DNA from: Prorocentrum cordatum
Taxonomy: Eukaryota > Sar > Dinophyceae > Prorocentrales > Prorocentraceae
Assembly: GCA_963575745.1 (NCBI GenBank)
Contig: CAUYUJ010022424.1
Span: forward strand, 99,001-122,500
Direction of reading: 5' to 3'
Length of the DNA: 23,500 nucleotides
Shown here: positions 1 to 11,900 of the stretch, one piece after another
Numbering within the stretch: the stretch's first letter is position 1
How the letters are laid out: the number at the start of each line of letters is the position of its first letter
Program-made: the position numbers and the translations under genes
Notes under the pieces: model-generated
Told to the model about the DNA's origin: nothing
The model's database searches: none
Seen by the model: only the letters and a program-made list of their open reading frames with translations

Positions 1-1116
1 CACGGTCTCCGCGAACTCTGCAATCTGACCGTGGTAATCTCGCCCTTTGAGCCGACGATACGGCGTCAGCCCATCTTCTCCCACGGTAAACCTCGTGAGG
101 ATCCAGCCTGCGTGCCTCGCCAACAAGCCGCTGATCGGCTCGCTTGGCTTCAGCTCCACTTTGTAGTGTGCATTGACGGTATACACGAGTGCGCGAATGA
201 GCTGCTGGACACTGCCTCCAGCCGCCTCGATCAGACCCTTGGACTTGGAATCGAGCCTCGGCCCCCCCACCTGCAACACCGTCTCCTCGTCTCGCGCGGC
301 TGCTGCCGCCCTCGCAAGCGCCGTGATCGCGTTCTCCTGGTCACTCGACACCATCACGCGCTTGCGGCCCCAGCATTGCAACGCCTACACCAGGACCTTG
401 ATGCCCTAATCCACCGTGCCCTTTTCCAGGACGTTCGCACTCTCGATAGCCGACGACTCGAAGCCCAGGCAGACCAGCAGCGTCATCACGTCATCGGTGC
501 CCTTCATTCCTGGGAACGAGTAGTCGATCCAGACTCGGGGCGCGTCTCTCTCCTGGTCCGGCCTGGGATGAACTTCTTCGCGGCCTCCTCCGACTACGCG
601 AGCCTTGCAACACGAACGACACGGCCAGTGGGTAAGTCGATGTAGTTGACGTTCGGCAAGCGGTGGCATCACTGGAACGCCCTTCGCTCTCGCAACCCTG
701 CTCTCGGGGCTGTCGCACAGCTCGACGGCGCCCCTCTGCTTGCGAACGATCTCCAGGTGGTCAGCGGGTTGAGCGTCTCCAGGTTCTGCTGCTGCTGCTG
801 CGGCGGGTGCCGCTCCTGCAGCTGATGAGCTCGCTGCTCCTCCTGGACTACCTCCTGCTGCCTCGCCCCCTGCCGGTCCTGGCTGTCGTCCATCCTGGTA
901 GACTGGGATGGGTTGAGCTACTGCTGGCTGTCGTAGTGGGGCGATCGTGACTGCTGGCTCGCTGGCTGCGACCACGCGCTTCACCTTCATGTACCAGATG
1001 CGGCCCTGCTGCACCAATGGGGAGACCCGTCCGCCCGGCGCCTCCAGCACGCCTGAGTACACCCCGTACTTGGGAACGAAGCCTGCCTCCAGCAAGTCCT
1101 GCTGCGCCACGATCGG
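1..1116 (-). pseudogene. INT: Integrase region of the copia-like element, with two in-frame stops, truncated by window edge
   Basis: Continues in the same frame as the protease segment after the TGA at 1117-1119. It starts with the end of the protease domain (about 960-1110), then a Pro/Ala/Gly-rich linker (about 740-900), an LTH...C..C pre-integrase remnant near 600-640, and the integrase core. The catalytic triad is readable: Asp at 523-525 (in WIDYSF), Asp at 340-342 (in SDQEN) and Glu at 226-228 (in GLIEAAGG), giving a D-x60-D-x37-E layout close to the DD35E type. Stops TAG at 406-408 and 385-387 fall between the first two Asp residues. The C-terminal segment ends with PYRRLKGRDYHGQIAEFAE, a typical post-core block. 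It would insert element cDNA into the chromosome if intact; here it is inactive unless stops are read through. Confidence 0.78.
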
Positions 1117-2780
1117 TCACTTAACGTTCATGATCTGGAACCTCACCTTGAAGATCTCCTGCTGCTGGCCGATCGCCGTCGCCATGAAGTTGACCTCGCA
1201 CGCGCCATTGCGGATGATCGACTGCCCTGTCGCGGCTTCAAGCGGCGGCAAGTTCTTCGGCTCAATCCAGTTGCTACTGCCCTGCAGTTCTGCCTCTGCG
1301 AACTCCATCGGACAAGTAGTGATGCCTGCACCAGTGTCGATCATCAGGTAGTCCGCGTCGTCGCCTTCATAGCTGCTCGCACCTGCGGCCGCCAGCATGC
1401 TCGCGCATATGGGCTCCTCGTCGTCTGTGCCGGGCCACGGGTGCGCGCGCTCCTCTTGAATGGTGGTCGGCGTGCCTCTCGACTGTTGAAGTGCCATCAC
1501 CGATCCTGAAACCGCCGATGATGGGCCGACTGTCGATTGCGCCAGTCTCCTCGCCATGTCCAGGTGATGTTGCGCCAACATGCTACTGGGAATCGCGTTC
1601 ACGAGTGATGCCGAGTCGTTCGGGCCGACGGTGGGCGTCGCGCATCCAGGTTGAACTAGCTGCTGCTGCGGAACGACTGCATTGGATTTGCTGCTCTGGC
1701 TCGCCTGCCTCTGGTCATAGCGTCTCTTTCTCCTGCACGTCTCCGTCACGCGTCCTGCCATCTTACACCAGTCGCACCACTTGTCGTTCTTCGCAGCCTT
1801 TGACTTTCCTTTGTCCTCTCTACCTTTACGTTTGGCTTTGCCTTTGTCGTCTTGGATTTTACCTTTGGCACTCTTGCTCTTGCCTTTGGAGTCTTTACCG
1901 CCTTTGTCGTACCAGCTGCGAACTGCATCCGCGTCCATCGGTACCACCTGATCGTTGTCTCGATGCCAAACACGATGATTCACGCTGTAGTCCATGATAT
2001 CCTTCCTGATATCATTATACCTAATGAGCCTGTTCGAGTTCAACGTCAGGTGAGACTTCAGAACTTCATCTTCCTGCCCTTGGACCAGCGCGTTCGCATT
2101 GATGGACTCCGGCAAGATATCCTCGGCCTGCTCCTCATACTCGGCACCCCCACGCTCCCACGTCTCGATGGATTCCCTGTGTCCGACTCCAGCCTTGAAC
2201 GTCGCGTTCAGCAACTGATTGAGCAGCGCACCTTGTCGTCCTCTGACCCTGGGTTCGCACTCCATGATCAGCTGTCTCCAAGCCTCGAAACCGCTGGAGC
2301 TCTTCGTGTTCTCGATCAGCTTGAATCCACGAGACTTCATCGTCATGCTTACAGCCAACAAGTAGAACAACATCCTCGAGCGCTTCTCATCTCCGGCATT
2401 CTCGTCATTGAACGATCTGCCCATGACCACTCTTCGTCCACGGTCGCACTTCTGTCCATCAGCTCGATGGCGCGCTCGTCCTGTGATGCCACGTAGCAGC
2501 GAAACAAGAAACACCAGTCTGACCAGGACTCCTGCTTGCCATCGAACCTGTCGGGGTTCTTCGCAATCTTCGTGTCGAACGGCGTCGCGTCCAGCTCCGC
2601 CCCTGCTGCAGCGGCCGCCCCCGCCGCAGCCCCTGCCGCCGCACCGCCATCAGCGGCGCGAGCGGCTGCCTCTTGAAGTAGATCCGCTCAATCCCGCTGG
2701 CGTCGAGCCTCCTGGACCAGCTCTACGTTCGCCTGCTCGAGCGCCTCGAGCCTTCTGACGATCTCATCTGGCGCCGCCAT
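1117..2780 (-). pseudogene. gag-PR: Gag and aspartic protease region of the copia-like element (broken)
   Basis: Gag would form the cytoplasmic particle and the protease would cut the polyprotein. The start chosen is the ATG at 2778-2780, which opens MAAPDEIVRRLEALEQANVE, a coiled-coil-like leader. An in-frame TGA follows at 2688-2690, then an Ala/Gly-rich stretch, then a conserved-looking block (KNPDRFDGKQESWSDWCFLF, about 2505-2562). The frame changes near 2410-2425 and continues to 1120. A Lys/Asp/Gly-rich linker precedes a zinc knuckle at 1735-1776 with spacing C-x2-C-x4-R-x4-C, where Arg replaces the usual His. The protease active-site motif DTG is at 1330-1338, inside LMIDTGAG. The reading frame meets TGA at 1117-1119 and simply continues beyond it in the same frame. 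The lost zinc-binding His and the breaks indicate a dead copy. Confidence 0.75.
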
Positions 2781-3329
<549 letters not shown>

Positions 3330-4135
3330 ATGACACGCACGAAGGCCCCAATGCCACCGTCCGCATGCGTCCCGCACGCCCAGTACAGCGCTTCGTGGCC
3401 CCATAGGGAGCTCCACCAAAGCTCCCAGTGGGACCGTCCACATGCGTCCCGAAACATTCAATTTGGCATGTCCACCCCCGCCAGTACAGCGCTTCGTGGC
3501 CCCATAAGGGGGCTCCACCGAAGGCCCAAGTGCCACCGTCCGCATGCGTCCCGAAAAAACAATGTGGCATTTTCACCCACCTGGCACAGCGCTTCGTGGC
3601 CCCATAGGGAGCTCCACCGAAGGCCCCAGTGGGACCGTCCGCAAGCGTCCCGGAACATCCAATGTGGCATTTTCACCCACCCAGTATGGCGCTTCGTGAC
3701 CCCATAGGGAGCTCCACCGAAGGCCCCAGTGCCACCGTCCGCACGCTTCCCGAAACACCCAATGTGGCATTTTCACCCACCCAGTACAGCGCTTCGTGGC
3801 CCCATAGGGAACTCCAACGAGCCTCCAGCAAGACCGTCCGCATGCGTCCCCGAAACATAATTTACTTTTTCCACCCACCCAGTACGGCGCTTCGTGGCCT
3901 CACAAGGAACTCCACCGAAGGCCCCAGTGCCACCGTCCGCATGCTTCCCGAAACCCTATGTGGCATTTCCACCCGCCCAGTACAGCGTTTCGTGGCCCCA
4001 TAGGGAGCTCCACCGAAGCCCCCAATGAGACCGTTCGCATGCGTCCTGATAAACCCACTTTGGCACAACACCCACCCAGTACAGCGCTCCCCCCCACCCA
4101 GTGCAGCGCTTCGTGGCCCCATAGGGAGCTTCACG
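3330..4135. repeat. Left satellite array, about 8 copies of a 98-101 bp unit
   Basis: Units share ACAGCGCTTCGTGGCCCCAT, then a GGAGCTCCACCGAAGGCCCC block and a CCGTCCGCATGCGTCCC block. The anchor ACAGCG or its variant occurs at 3385, 3486, 3586, 3686, 3786, 3884, 3982 and 4081, giving periods of 101, 100, 100, 100, 98, 98 and 99 bp. The last unit at 4081 is truncated, and a fresh partial unit starts at about 4103. Divergence between neighbours is mostly point changes. The reverse complement of this unit matches the array at 21340-22965 except for a ~22-nt block. Frames across the array are open in several registers but the units differ by indels, so no protein is called. Confidence 0.95.
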
Positions 4136-4324
4136 GAAGAAGATATTCACAATTTCGGTACCCACAACTGCATATGGTTTGGTCCTTCGACCAGATATTT
4201 TGTAACTATTCTTGAATATTCCTTCTGTAGAGAGACAGGCCCGACTAAATGATCCCGTTTGGAATCGTCACAATTCCAGTCTCTATTACTGGGGTTGGGG
4301 TTGGTCTTCAAGGTCGGCCCATTG
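4136..4324. other. Flank of the endonuclease relic, unassigned
   Basis: A more AT-rich stretch than its neighbours. On the minus strand it follows the EEP relic and may be the decayed link between endonuclease and reverse transcriptase, but stops occur in the expected frame and no motif can be named. Confidence 0.3.
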
Positions 4325-4975
4325 TCACCGCGCTGCGGATTCTTGGCAGCCTGTCTTGATGCGGCGATGGAGCATGCAAGCCTTGTGGTCGGAGCTGAGG
4401 TCAGAGATGCTGATAGTCTCGGCGTCGCGGCATAATTCCCATGAGCATCTGTCGGCGAAGACGTAATTGTGCTGTTGGGGCGTTCCTGTCCCGATAACAC
4501 ACGCGATCAGTTTCCTCGTAGGCTTCAAGGAGTACAGGTTGGCTATGGCGAAATTATCTTTCGTGGCTCTGTGCTTGCAATATTGCCCTCCAGAGTTGTC
4601 TTACTGCAAACGTTCGGTCCGACGTATCGCGACTCGGCGTGACCCTGACATGGTGTCTCGGAATATACATCATGGCCTGGCAATCGTTTGTCAGCGCGTA
4701 GGCGTGATCCGACATGGGCGTTGAAGCTTCCAGGAAGGATTTGTCGTACGTGCCAGGCACGGGCTTTGTGAAGTAGAGCACCGATAGTGTCACACAGATG
4801 CTGGATGTGTTCGTAAATGTACGCAGTAAAGATAAAATACACTCTTATCAGCAGGAGTCGTAATCTGTGTACTTTGATTGGCGTTGTGGCTAATATGGTG
4901 CTCATAGCCTCAAACTGCGCAATGGGCTTGCTGCATCGGTGGTGTAAAGTGGGAGCGGGTAGAGCCAGCAAAAGT
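4325..4975 (-). pseudogene. Relic of an EEP-family endonuclease, probably from a LINE-like (non-LTR) retrotransposon
   Basis: Two minus-strand frames together resemble an exonuclease-endonuclease-phosphatase domain, the nicking enzyme of many non-LTR elements. The first (4543-4971) has a stretch HLCDTIGALLHKARAWHV leading to GSFNAHVG at 4708-4731, the place of the usual G-D-F-N motif, with Ser in place of the catalytic Asp. After a frame change near 4530-4545, the second (4325-4528) reads QQHNYVFADRCSWELCRDAE and ends with LSSDHKACM, the terminal S-D-H motif, with S-D-H at 4385-4393. The spacing of about 110 residues between the motifs is in the expected range. No ATG-to-stop frame spans the domain and no reverse transcriptase was seen downstream, so this is a broken fragment. 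The family assignment comes from motif order, not a search. Confidence 0.5.
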
Positions 4976-5316
4976 GTGCCTCTCCACCATTGTTCATGAT
5001 TATCGCGGCTGCGTCCTTAATGCCTCATTCGGTAAAGTCGCCTCCCCATGTGTATGATAGACCCCCATGAAGCTCATCCAGCTGGCCATCTTTCTCCAAA
5101 AACCTCGTGGTCTTCTGTCATGAAGTTGATGTCATCACCTCCGTGCATGGTCCCAGCTTGTTCCAGAGGTGGTTGAGCAGGTGGTGCGACGTGGTCGATA
5201 GCGTCTGCGGCGGTAGTCTCCAGACGCAGACAGGCATCGAAGGAAGATGCAGAGGGAAGCCATCGGGTGAGTGTCGACATCTGCCGTCCCAACCCCCTGC
5301 GCTCTCAGGCTGGTGG
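4976..5316. other. Unassigned stretch upstream of the endonuclease relic
   Basis: No gene is called. Short open frames exist on both strands (for example minus 5074-5292) but lack recognisable motifs. If the EEP relic extended upstream it would pass through 4976-5040, where the minus strand is open in one frame but has drifted too far to judge. Confidence 0.3.
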
Positions 5317-5660
5317 TAGGAAGGGGGGAATGAGAGAGAAACGGATGGGAGGAAGGGAGAGATGGGAGAGAAAAGAGAAAAGAAGGGAGGAGGAGGAGGA
5401 GGAGGAGAAGGAGGAGGAGAAGGACGAGGGGGTGGAGGAGAACGTCGAGGTGGTGGCGGAGTGAAGAGTGAGGAGGGAGGGGGAAAGGAAGGAAGGGATG
5501 ATGGAAGGAGGAGAGGAGGAGGATAAGAGGAAAACGAGAAGAGAGGGCGGAGGAAGGGCGGAGGTGAAGGAGGTGGAGGAGGAGGACGAAGAGGGAGGAG
5601 GAGGAGGAGGAGGAGGAGGAGGAGGAGCAGGAGGAGGAGGAGGGAAGGGGACGAAGAGTA
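5317..5660. repeat. Purine-rich (GGA)n / GA-rich tract
   Basis: The plus strand is almost all purine, with GGA triplet runs around 5388-5430, 5510-5560 and 5577-5645. On the minus strand this gives Ser/Pro/Leu-rich frames up to 412 codons long (5135-6373), which are low-complexity artefacts. Long homopurine runs of this kind can form triplex or G-rich structures. Confidence 0.93.
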
Positions 5661-5934
5661 GTACGACGGCGTGGGAACTCGGAGCGGAACGCGCCAGCCA
5701 GGCTAGAACAAGCGACGGGCGCAAGCTGGCCATGCGTCTGTCGCTGTCCGAGCACGGGGTGGGGCGAGATGCGGGGAGGGCAAGAAGATGACGAGGACGA
5801 GAACGAGGAAGGCCTTTCCCTCTGAAAGAGGGCGAATGGGGCGCTCGACGGACGGCAAGGACGAGGGCGAGGAAGCAAAGACGGGCCCTGGGAGATTCCA
5901 CGGCGGAGCTCACCTCTAAAGCTTCTGGGATCAG
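5661..5934. other. Unassigned stretch before the 242-bp array
   Basis: GC-rich, non-repetitive on inspection. No convincing ORF, RNA or site was found. Confidence 0.4.
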
Positions 5935-8900
5935 GAGAGGGAAGATGATGAGGCAACTCTCCTAGGTCGTGACGCCCAGATGAGAGACCCACGGCGGCCC
6001 CCAGCATGAAAAAGTGCCCCAGGCCTTCCCCAATCTGACAAAGATGGAAAGGGTGTGAGCCCCGCAGTGTCAGGTGCACTACCGAGCGTTCTCTGCAGAC
6101 AGAAAGTGAACTGCCACACACGCTGCCATACACACAGTATGTACGGTACCTAAACCACCATGCCATACATGAGCGCGGTCGGCGGTGACATGAGGCAACT
6201 CCCCTCGATCGTGACGCCCAGGTGAGAGACACACTGCGACCCGCAGCATGTAAAAGTGCCCCGGGCCTTCCCCAATCTGGCAGAGATGGAAAGGGTGTGA
6301 GCCCCAAAGTGTCAGGTGCACCACCGAGCGTTCTCTGCAGACAGGAAGTGAACTGCCACACACGCTGCCACACACAAAGTATCTACGGTACCTAAACCAC
6401 CATGCCATACATGAGCGCGGTCGGCATTACATGAGGCAGCTCCCCTCGGTCGTGACGCAAAGGTGAGAGACACACTGGGAGCCCGCAGCATGTAAAAGTG
6501 CCCAGGGCCTTCCCCACTGTGGCAGAGATGGAAAGGGTGGGAGCCCCACAGTGTCAGATGCACTAGCGAGCGTTCTCTGCATACAGAAAGTAAACTGCCA
6601 CACACGCTGCCGTACACGAAGTAACTGCGGTACCTAAACCACCATGCCATACATGAGCGTGATCGGCGGTTACATGAGGCAACTCCCCATAGGCCATGAC
6701 GCCCAGGTGAGAGACACACTGCGGCACGCAGCATTGAAAAAGTGCCCCGGGCCTTCCCCACTCTGGCAGAGATGGAAAGTGTGTGAGCCCCACAGTGTCA
6801 GGTGCACTACCGAGCGTTCTCTGCAGACAGGAAGTGAACTGCCACACACGCTGCCATACACAAAGTATCTACGGTACCTAGACCACCATGCCATACGTGA
6901 GCGTGGACGGCTGCTACATGAGGCAACTCCCCTAAGTCGTGACGCCCAGGTGAGAGACACACTGCGGCCCGCAGCATGAAAAAGTGCCCCGGGCCTTCCC
7001 CACTCTGGCAGAGATGGAAAGGGTGTGAGCCCCAAAGTGTCAGGTGCACCACCGAGCGTTCTCTGCAGATAGAAAGTGAACTGCCACACACGCTGTCACA
7101 CACAAAGTATCTACGGTACCTAAACCACCATGCCATACGTGAACGTGGTCGGCGGCTACATGAGGCAACTCCTCTCGATCGTGACGCCCAGCTGAGAGAC
7201 ACACTGCGGCCCGCAGCATGAAAAAGTGCCCCGGGCCTTCCCCACTCTGGCAGAGATGGAAAGGGTGTGAGCCCCAAAGTGTCAGGTGCACCACCGAGCG
7301 TTCTCTGCAGATAGAAAGTGAACTGCCACACACGCTGTCACACACAAAGTATCTACGGTACCTAAACCACCATGCCATACGTGAACGTGGTCGGCGGCTA
7401 CATGAGGCAACTCCTCTCGATCGTGACGCCCAGCTGAGAGACACACTGCGGCCCGCAGCATGAAAAAGTGCCCCGGGCCTTCCCCACTCTGGCAGAGATG
7501 GAAAGGGTGTGAGCCCCAAAGTGTCAGGTGCACCACCGAGCGTTCTCTGCAGACAGAAAGTGAACTGCCACACACGCTGCCACACACACAAAGTAACTAC
7601 GGTACCTAAACCACCATGCCATACATGAACGTGGTCGGCCTTACTTGAGGCAACTCCCCTAGGTCGTGACGCCCAGGTGAGAGACACACTGCGGCCCGCA
7701 GCATGAAAAAGTGCCCCGGGCCTTCCCCACTCTGGCAGAGATGGAAAGGGTGCGAGCCCCAAAGTGTCAGGTGCACCACCGAGCGTTCTCTGCAGACAGG
7801 AAGTGAGCTGCCACACACGCTGCCACACACAAAGTAACTACGGTACCTAAACCACCATGCCATACGTGAACGTGGTCGGCGGCTACATGAGTCAACTCCC
7901 CCCTAGGTCGTGACGCCCAGGTGAGAGACACACTGCGGCCCACAGCATGTGAAAGTGCCCCAGGCCTTCCCCACTCTGGCAGAGATGGAAAGGGTGCGAG
8001 CCCCAAAGTGTCAGGTGCACCACCGAGCGTTCTCTGCAAACAGGAAGTGAACTGCCACACACGCTGCCACACACAAAGTATCTACGGTACCTAAACCACC
8101 ATGCCATACGTGAACGTGGTCGGCGGTTACATGAGGCAACTCCCCTAGGTCGTTGCGCCCAGGTGAGAGACACACTGCGGCCCGCAGCATGTAAAAGTGC
8201 CCCGGGCCTTCCCCACTCTGGCAGAGATGGAAAGGGTGTGAGCCCCACAGTGTCAGGTGCACCACCGAGCGTTCTCTGCAGACAGAAAGTGAACTGCCAC
8301 ACACGCTGGCACACACAAAGTATCTACGGTACCTAAACCACCATGCCATACGTGAACGTGGTCGGCGGCTACATGAGTCAACTCCCCCAGGTCGTGACGC
8401 CCAGGTGAGAGACACACTGCGGCCCGCAGCATGTAAACGTGTCCCGGGCCTTCCCCACTCTGGCAGAGATGGAAAGGGTGTGAGCCCCAAAGTGTCAGGT
8501 GAACCACCGAGCGTTCTCTGCAGACAGGAAGTGAACTGCCACACACGCTGCCACACACAAAGTATCTACGGTACCTAAACCACCATGCCATACGTGAACG
8601 TGGTTGGCGGTTACATGAGGCAACTGCTGTAGGTCGTGACGCCCAGGTGAGAGACACACTGCGGCCCGCAGCATGTAAAAGTGCCCCGGGCCTTCCCCAC
8701 TCTGGCAGAGATGGAAAGGGTGTGAGCCCCAAAGTGTCAGGTGCACCACCGAGCGTTCTCTGCAGACAGGAAGTGAACTGCCACACACGCTGCCACACAC
8801 ACAAAGTAACTACGGTACCTAAACCACCATGCCATACGTGAACGTGGTCGGCGGCTACATGAGACAACTCCCCTAGGTCGTGACGCCCAGGTGAGAGACA

Positions 8901-11900
8901 CACTGCGGCCCGCAGCGTGTAAAAGTGCCCCAGGCCTTCCCCACTCTGGCAGAGATGGAAAGGGTGTGAGCCCCAAAGTGTCAGGTGCACCACCGAGCGT
9001 TCTCTGCAGACAGAAAGTGAACTGCCACACACGCTGCCACACACAAAAAATCTACGGTACCTAAACCACCATGCCATACGTGAACGTGGTCGGCGGTTAC
9101 TTGAGGCAACTCCCCTAGGTCGTGACGCCCAGGTGAGAGACACACTGCGGCCCGCAGCATGTAAAAGTGCCCCAGGCCTTCCCCACTCTGGCAGAGATGG
9201 AAAGGGTGTGAGCCCCAAAGTGTCAGGTGCACCACCGAGCGTTCTCTGCAGACAGGAAGTGAACTGCCACACACGCTGCCACACACAAAGTATCTACGGT
9301 ACCTAAATCACCATGCCATACATGAGCGTGGTTGGCGGCTACATGAGTCAACTCCCCCAGGTCGTGACGCCCAGGTGAGAGACACACTGCGGCCCGCAGC
9401 ATGTAAAAGTGCCCCAGGCCTTCCCCACTCTGGCAGAGATGGAAAGGGTGTGAGCCCCAAAGTGTCAGGTGCACCACCGAGCGTTCTCTGCAGACAGGAA
9501 GTGAACTGCCACACACGCTGCCACACACAAAGTATCTACGGTACCTAAACCACCATGCCATACGTGAACGTGGTCGGCGGTTACATGAGGCAACTCCCCT
9601 AGGTCGTGACGCCCAGGTGAGAGACACACTGCGGCCCGCAGCATGTAAAAGTGCCCCGGGCCTTCCCCACTCTGGCAGAGATGGAAAGGGTGTGAGCCCC
9701 AAAAGTGTCAGGTGCACCACCGAGCGTTCTCTGCAGACAGGAAGTGAACTGCCACACACGCTGCCACACAAAAAAAGTATCTACGGTACCTAAATCACCA
9801 TGCTATACGTGAACGTGGTCGGCGGCTACATGAGTCAACTCCCCCCTAGGTCGTGACGCCCAGGTGAGAGACACACTGCGGCCCGCAGCATGTAAAAGTG
9901 CCCCAGGCCTTCCCCACTCTGGCAGAGATGGAAAGGGTGTGAGCCCCAAAGTGTCAGGTGCACCACCGAGCGTTCTCTGCAGACAGAAAGTGAACTGCCA
10001 CACACGCTGCCACACACACAAAGTATCTACGGTACCTAAACCATCGTACGTTGTCATGAGGCGTGAACGCGGCCCGCAGCATGTTGTCGGCGGCTACATG
10101 AGGCAACTCCCATAGGTCGTGACGCCCAGGTGAGAGACACACTGCGGCCCGCAGCATGTAAAAGTGCCCCGGGCCTTCCCCACTCTGGCAGAGATGGAAA
10201 GGGTGTGAGCCCCAAAGTGTCAGGTGCACCACCGAGCGTTCTCTGCAGACAGAAAGTGAACTGCCACACACGCTGCCACACACAAAGTATCTACGGTACC
10301 TAAACCACCATGCCATAAGTGAACGTGGTCGGCGGCTACTGAGGCAACTCCCCTAGGTCGTGACGCCCAGGTGAGAGACACACTGCGGCCCGCAGCATGT
10401 AAAAGTGCCCCGGGCCTTCCCCACTCTGGCAGAGATGGAAAGGGTGTGAGCCCCAAAGTGTCAGGTGCACCACCGAGCGTTCTCTGCAGACAGAAAGTGA
10501 ACTGCCACACACGCTGCCACACACAAAGTAACTACGGTACCTAAAACACCATGCCATACGTGAACGTGGTCGGCGGCTACATGAGGCAACTCCCCCCTAG
10601 GTCGTGACGCCCAGGTGAGAGACACACTGCGGCCCACAGCATGTAAAAGTGCCCCGGGCCTTCTCCACTCTGGCAGAGATGGAAAGGGTGTGAGCCCCAA
10701 AGTGTTAGGTGCACCACCGAGCGTTCTCTGCAGACAGGAAGTGAACTGCCACACACGCTGCCACACACAAAGTATCTACGGTACCTAAACCATCGTACCA
10801 TACGTGAACGTGGTCGGCGGCTACATGAGGCAACTGTCCTAGTTCGTGACGCCCAGGTGAGAGACACACCGCGGCCCGCAGCATGTAAAAGTGCCCCGGG
10901 CCTTCCCCACTCTAGCAGAGATGGAAAGGGTGTGAGCCCCAAAGTGTCAGGTGCACCACCGAGCGTTCTCTGCAGACAGGAAGTGAACTGCCACACACGC
11001 TGCCACACACAAAGTATCTACGGTTCCTAAACCACCATGCCATACTTGAACATGGTCGGCGGTTACATGAGGCAACTCCCCCCTAGGTCGTGACGCCCAG
11101 GTGAGAGACACACTGCGGCCCGCAGCATGTAAAAGTGCCCCGGGCCTTCCCCACTCTGGCAGAGATGGAAAGGGTGTGAGCCCCAAAGTGTCAGGTGCAC
11201 CACCGAGCGTGCTCTGCAGACAGGAAGTGAACTGCCACACACGCTGCCACCAAGTAACTACGGTACCTAAGTGCCATATACGTGATCGTGGTCGGCGGTT
11301 ACTTGAGGCAACTCCCCTAGGTCGTGACGCCCAGGTGAGAGACACACTGCGGCCCGCAGCATGTAAAAGTGCCCCAGGCCTTCCCCACTCTGGCAGAGAT
11401 GGAAAGGGTGTGAGCCCCAAAGTGTCAGGTGCACCACCGAGCGTTCTCTGCAGACAGAAGGTGTACTGCCACACACGCTGCCACACACAAAGTATCTACG
11501 GTACCTAAACCACCATGCCATACGTGAACGTGGTCGGCGGCTACATGAGGCAACTCCCCCAGGTCGTGACGCCCAGGTGAGAGACACACTGCGGCCCGCA
11601 GCATGTAAAAGTGCCCCGGGCCTTCCCCACTCTGGCAGAGATGGAAAGGGTGTGAGCCCCAAAGTGTCAGGTGCACCACCGAGCGTTCTCTGCTGACAGG
11701 AAGTGAACTGCCACACACGCTGCCACACACAAAGCATCTACGGTATCTAAATCACCATGCCATACGTGAACGTGGTCGGCGGCTACATGAGTCAACTCCC
11801 CCCTAGGTCGTGACGCCCAGGTGAGAGACACACTGCGGCCCGCAGCATGTAAAAGTGCCCCGGGCCTTCCACACTCTGGCAGAGATGGAAAGGGTGTGAG

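Larger units (their letters stand above)
1..2780 (-). mobile_element. Degenerate Ty1/copia-like LTR retrotransposon, gag-protease-integrase part
   Basis: A single minus-strand reading path gives, in order, Gag, a CCHC-type knuckle, an aspartic protease motif and an integrase core. That is the Ty1/copia order, with integrase ahead of reverse transcriptase. The element enters from the left edge, so reverse transcriptase and RNase H would lie outside the window. The path is broken by in-frame stops at 2688-2690, 1117-1119, 406-408 and 385-387 and by a frameshift near 2410-2425, so it cannot make the polyprotein by ordinary translation. No long terminal repeat was recognised on the 5' side, where a (CT)n tract begins 135 bp upstream of the presumed Gag start. 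The wording of the Gag and integrase segments resembles copia elements abundant in dinoflagellates; this is recalled family knowledge, not a search. Confidence 0.8.

Noticed and set aside
31-645. 204-codon plus-strand ORF at the left edge
   Set aside because: It lies opposite the integrase region, whose minus-strand frame has the recognisable motifs.
5135-6373. 412-codon minus-strand Ser/Pro/Leu-rich ORF
   Set aside because: It is the complement of a purine-rich GGA tract joined to satellite sequence. There is no domain and the composition is extreme.
7040-9284. Long minus-strand ORFs in the 242-bp array (262 and 343 codons) as repeat proteins
   Set aside because: The unit is not a multiple of three, so the frame rotates every unit, and all three frames are open. 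Unit-to-unit indels are not in multiples of three. This is low stop content, not coding.
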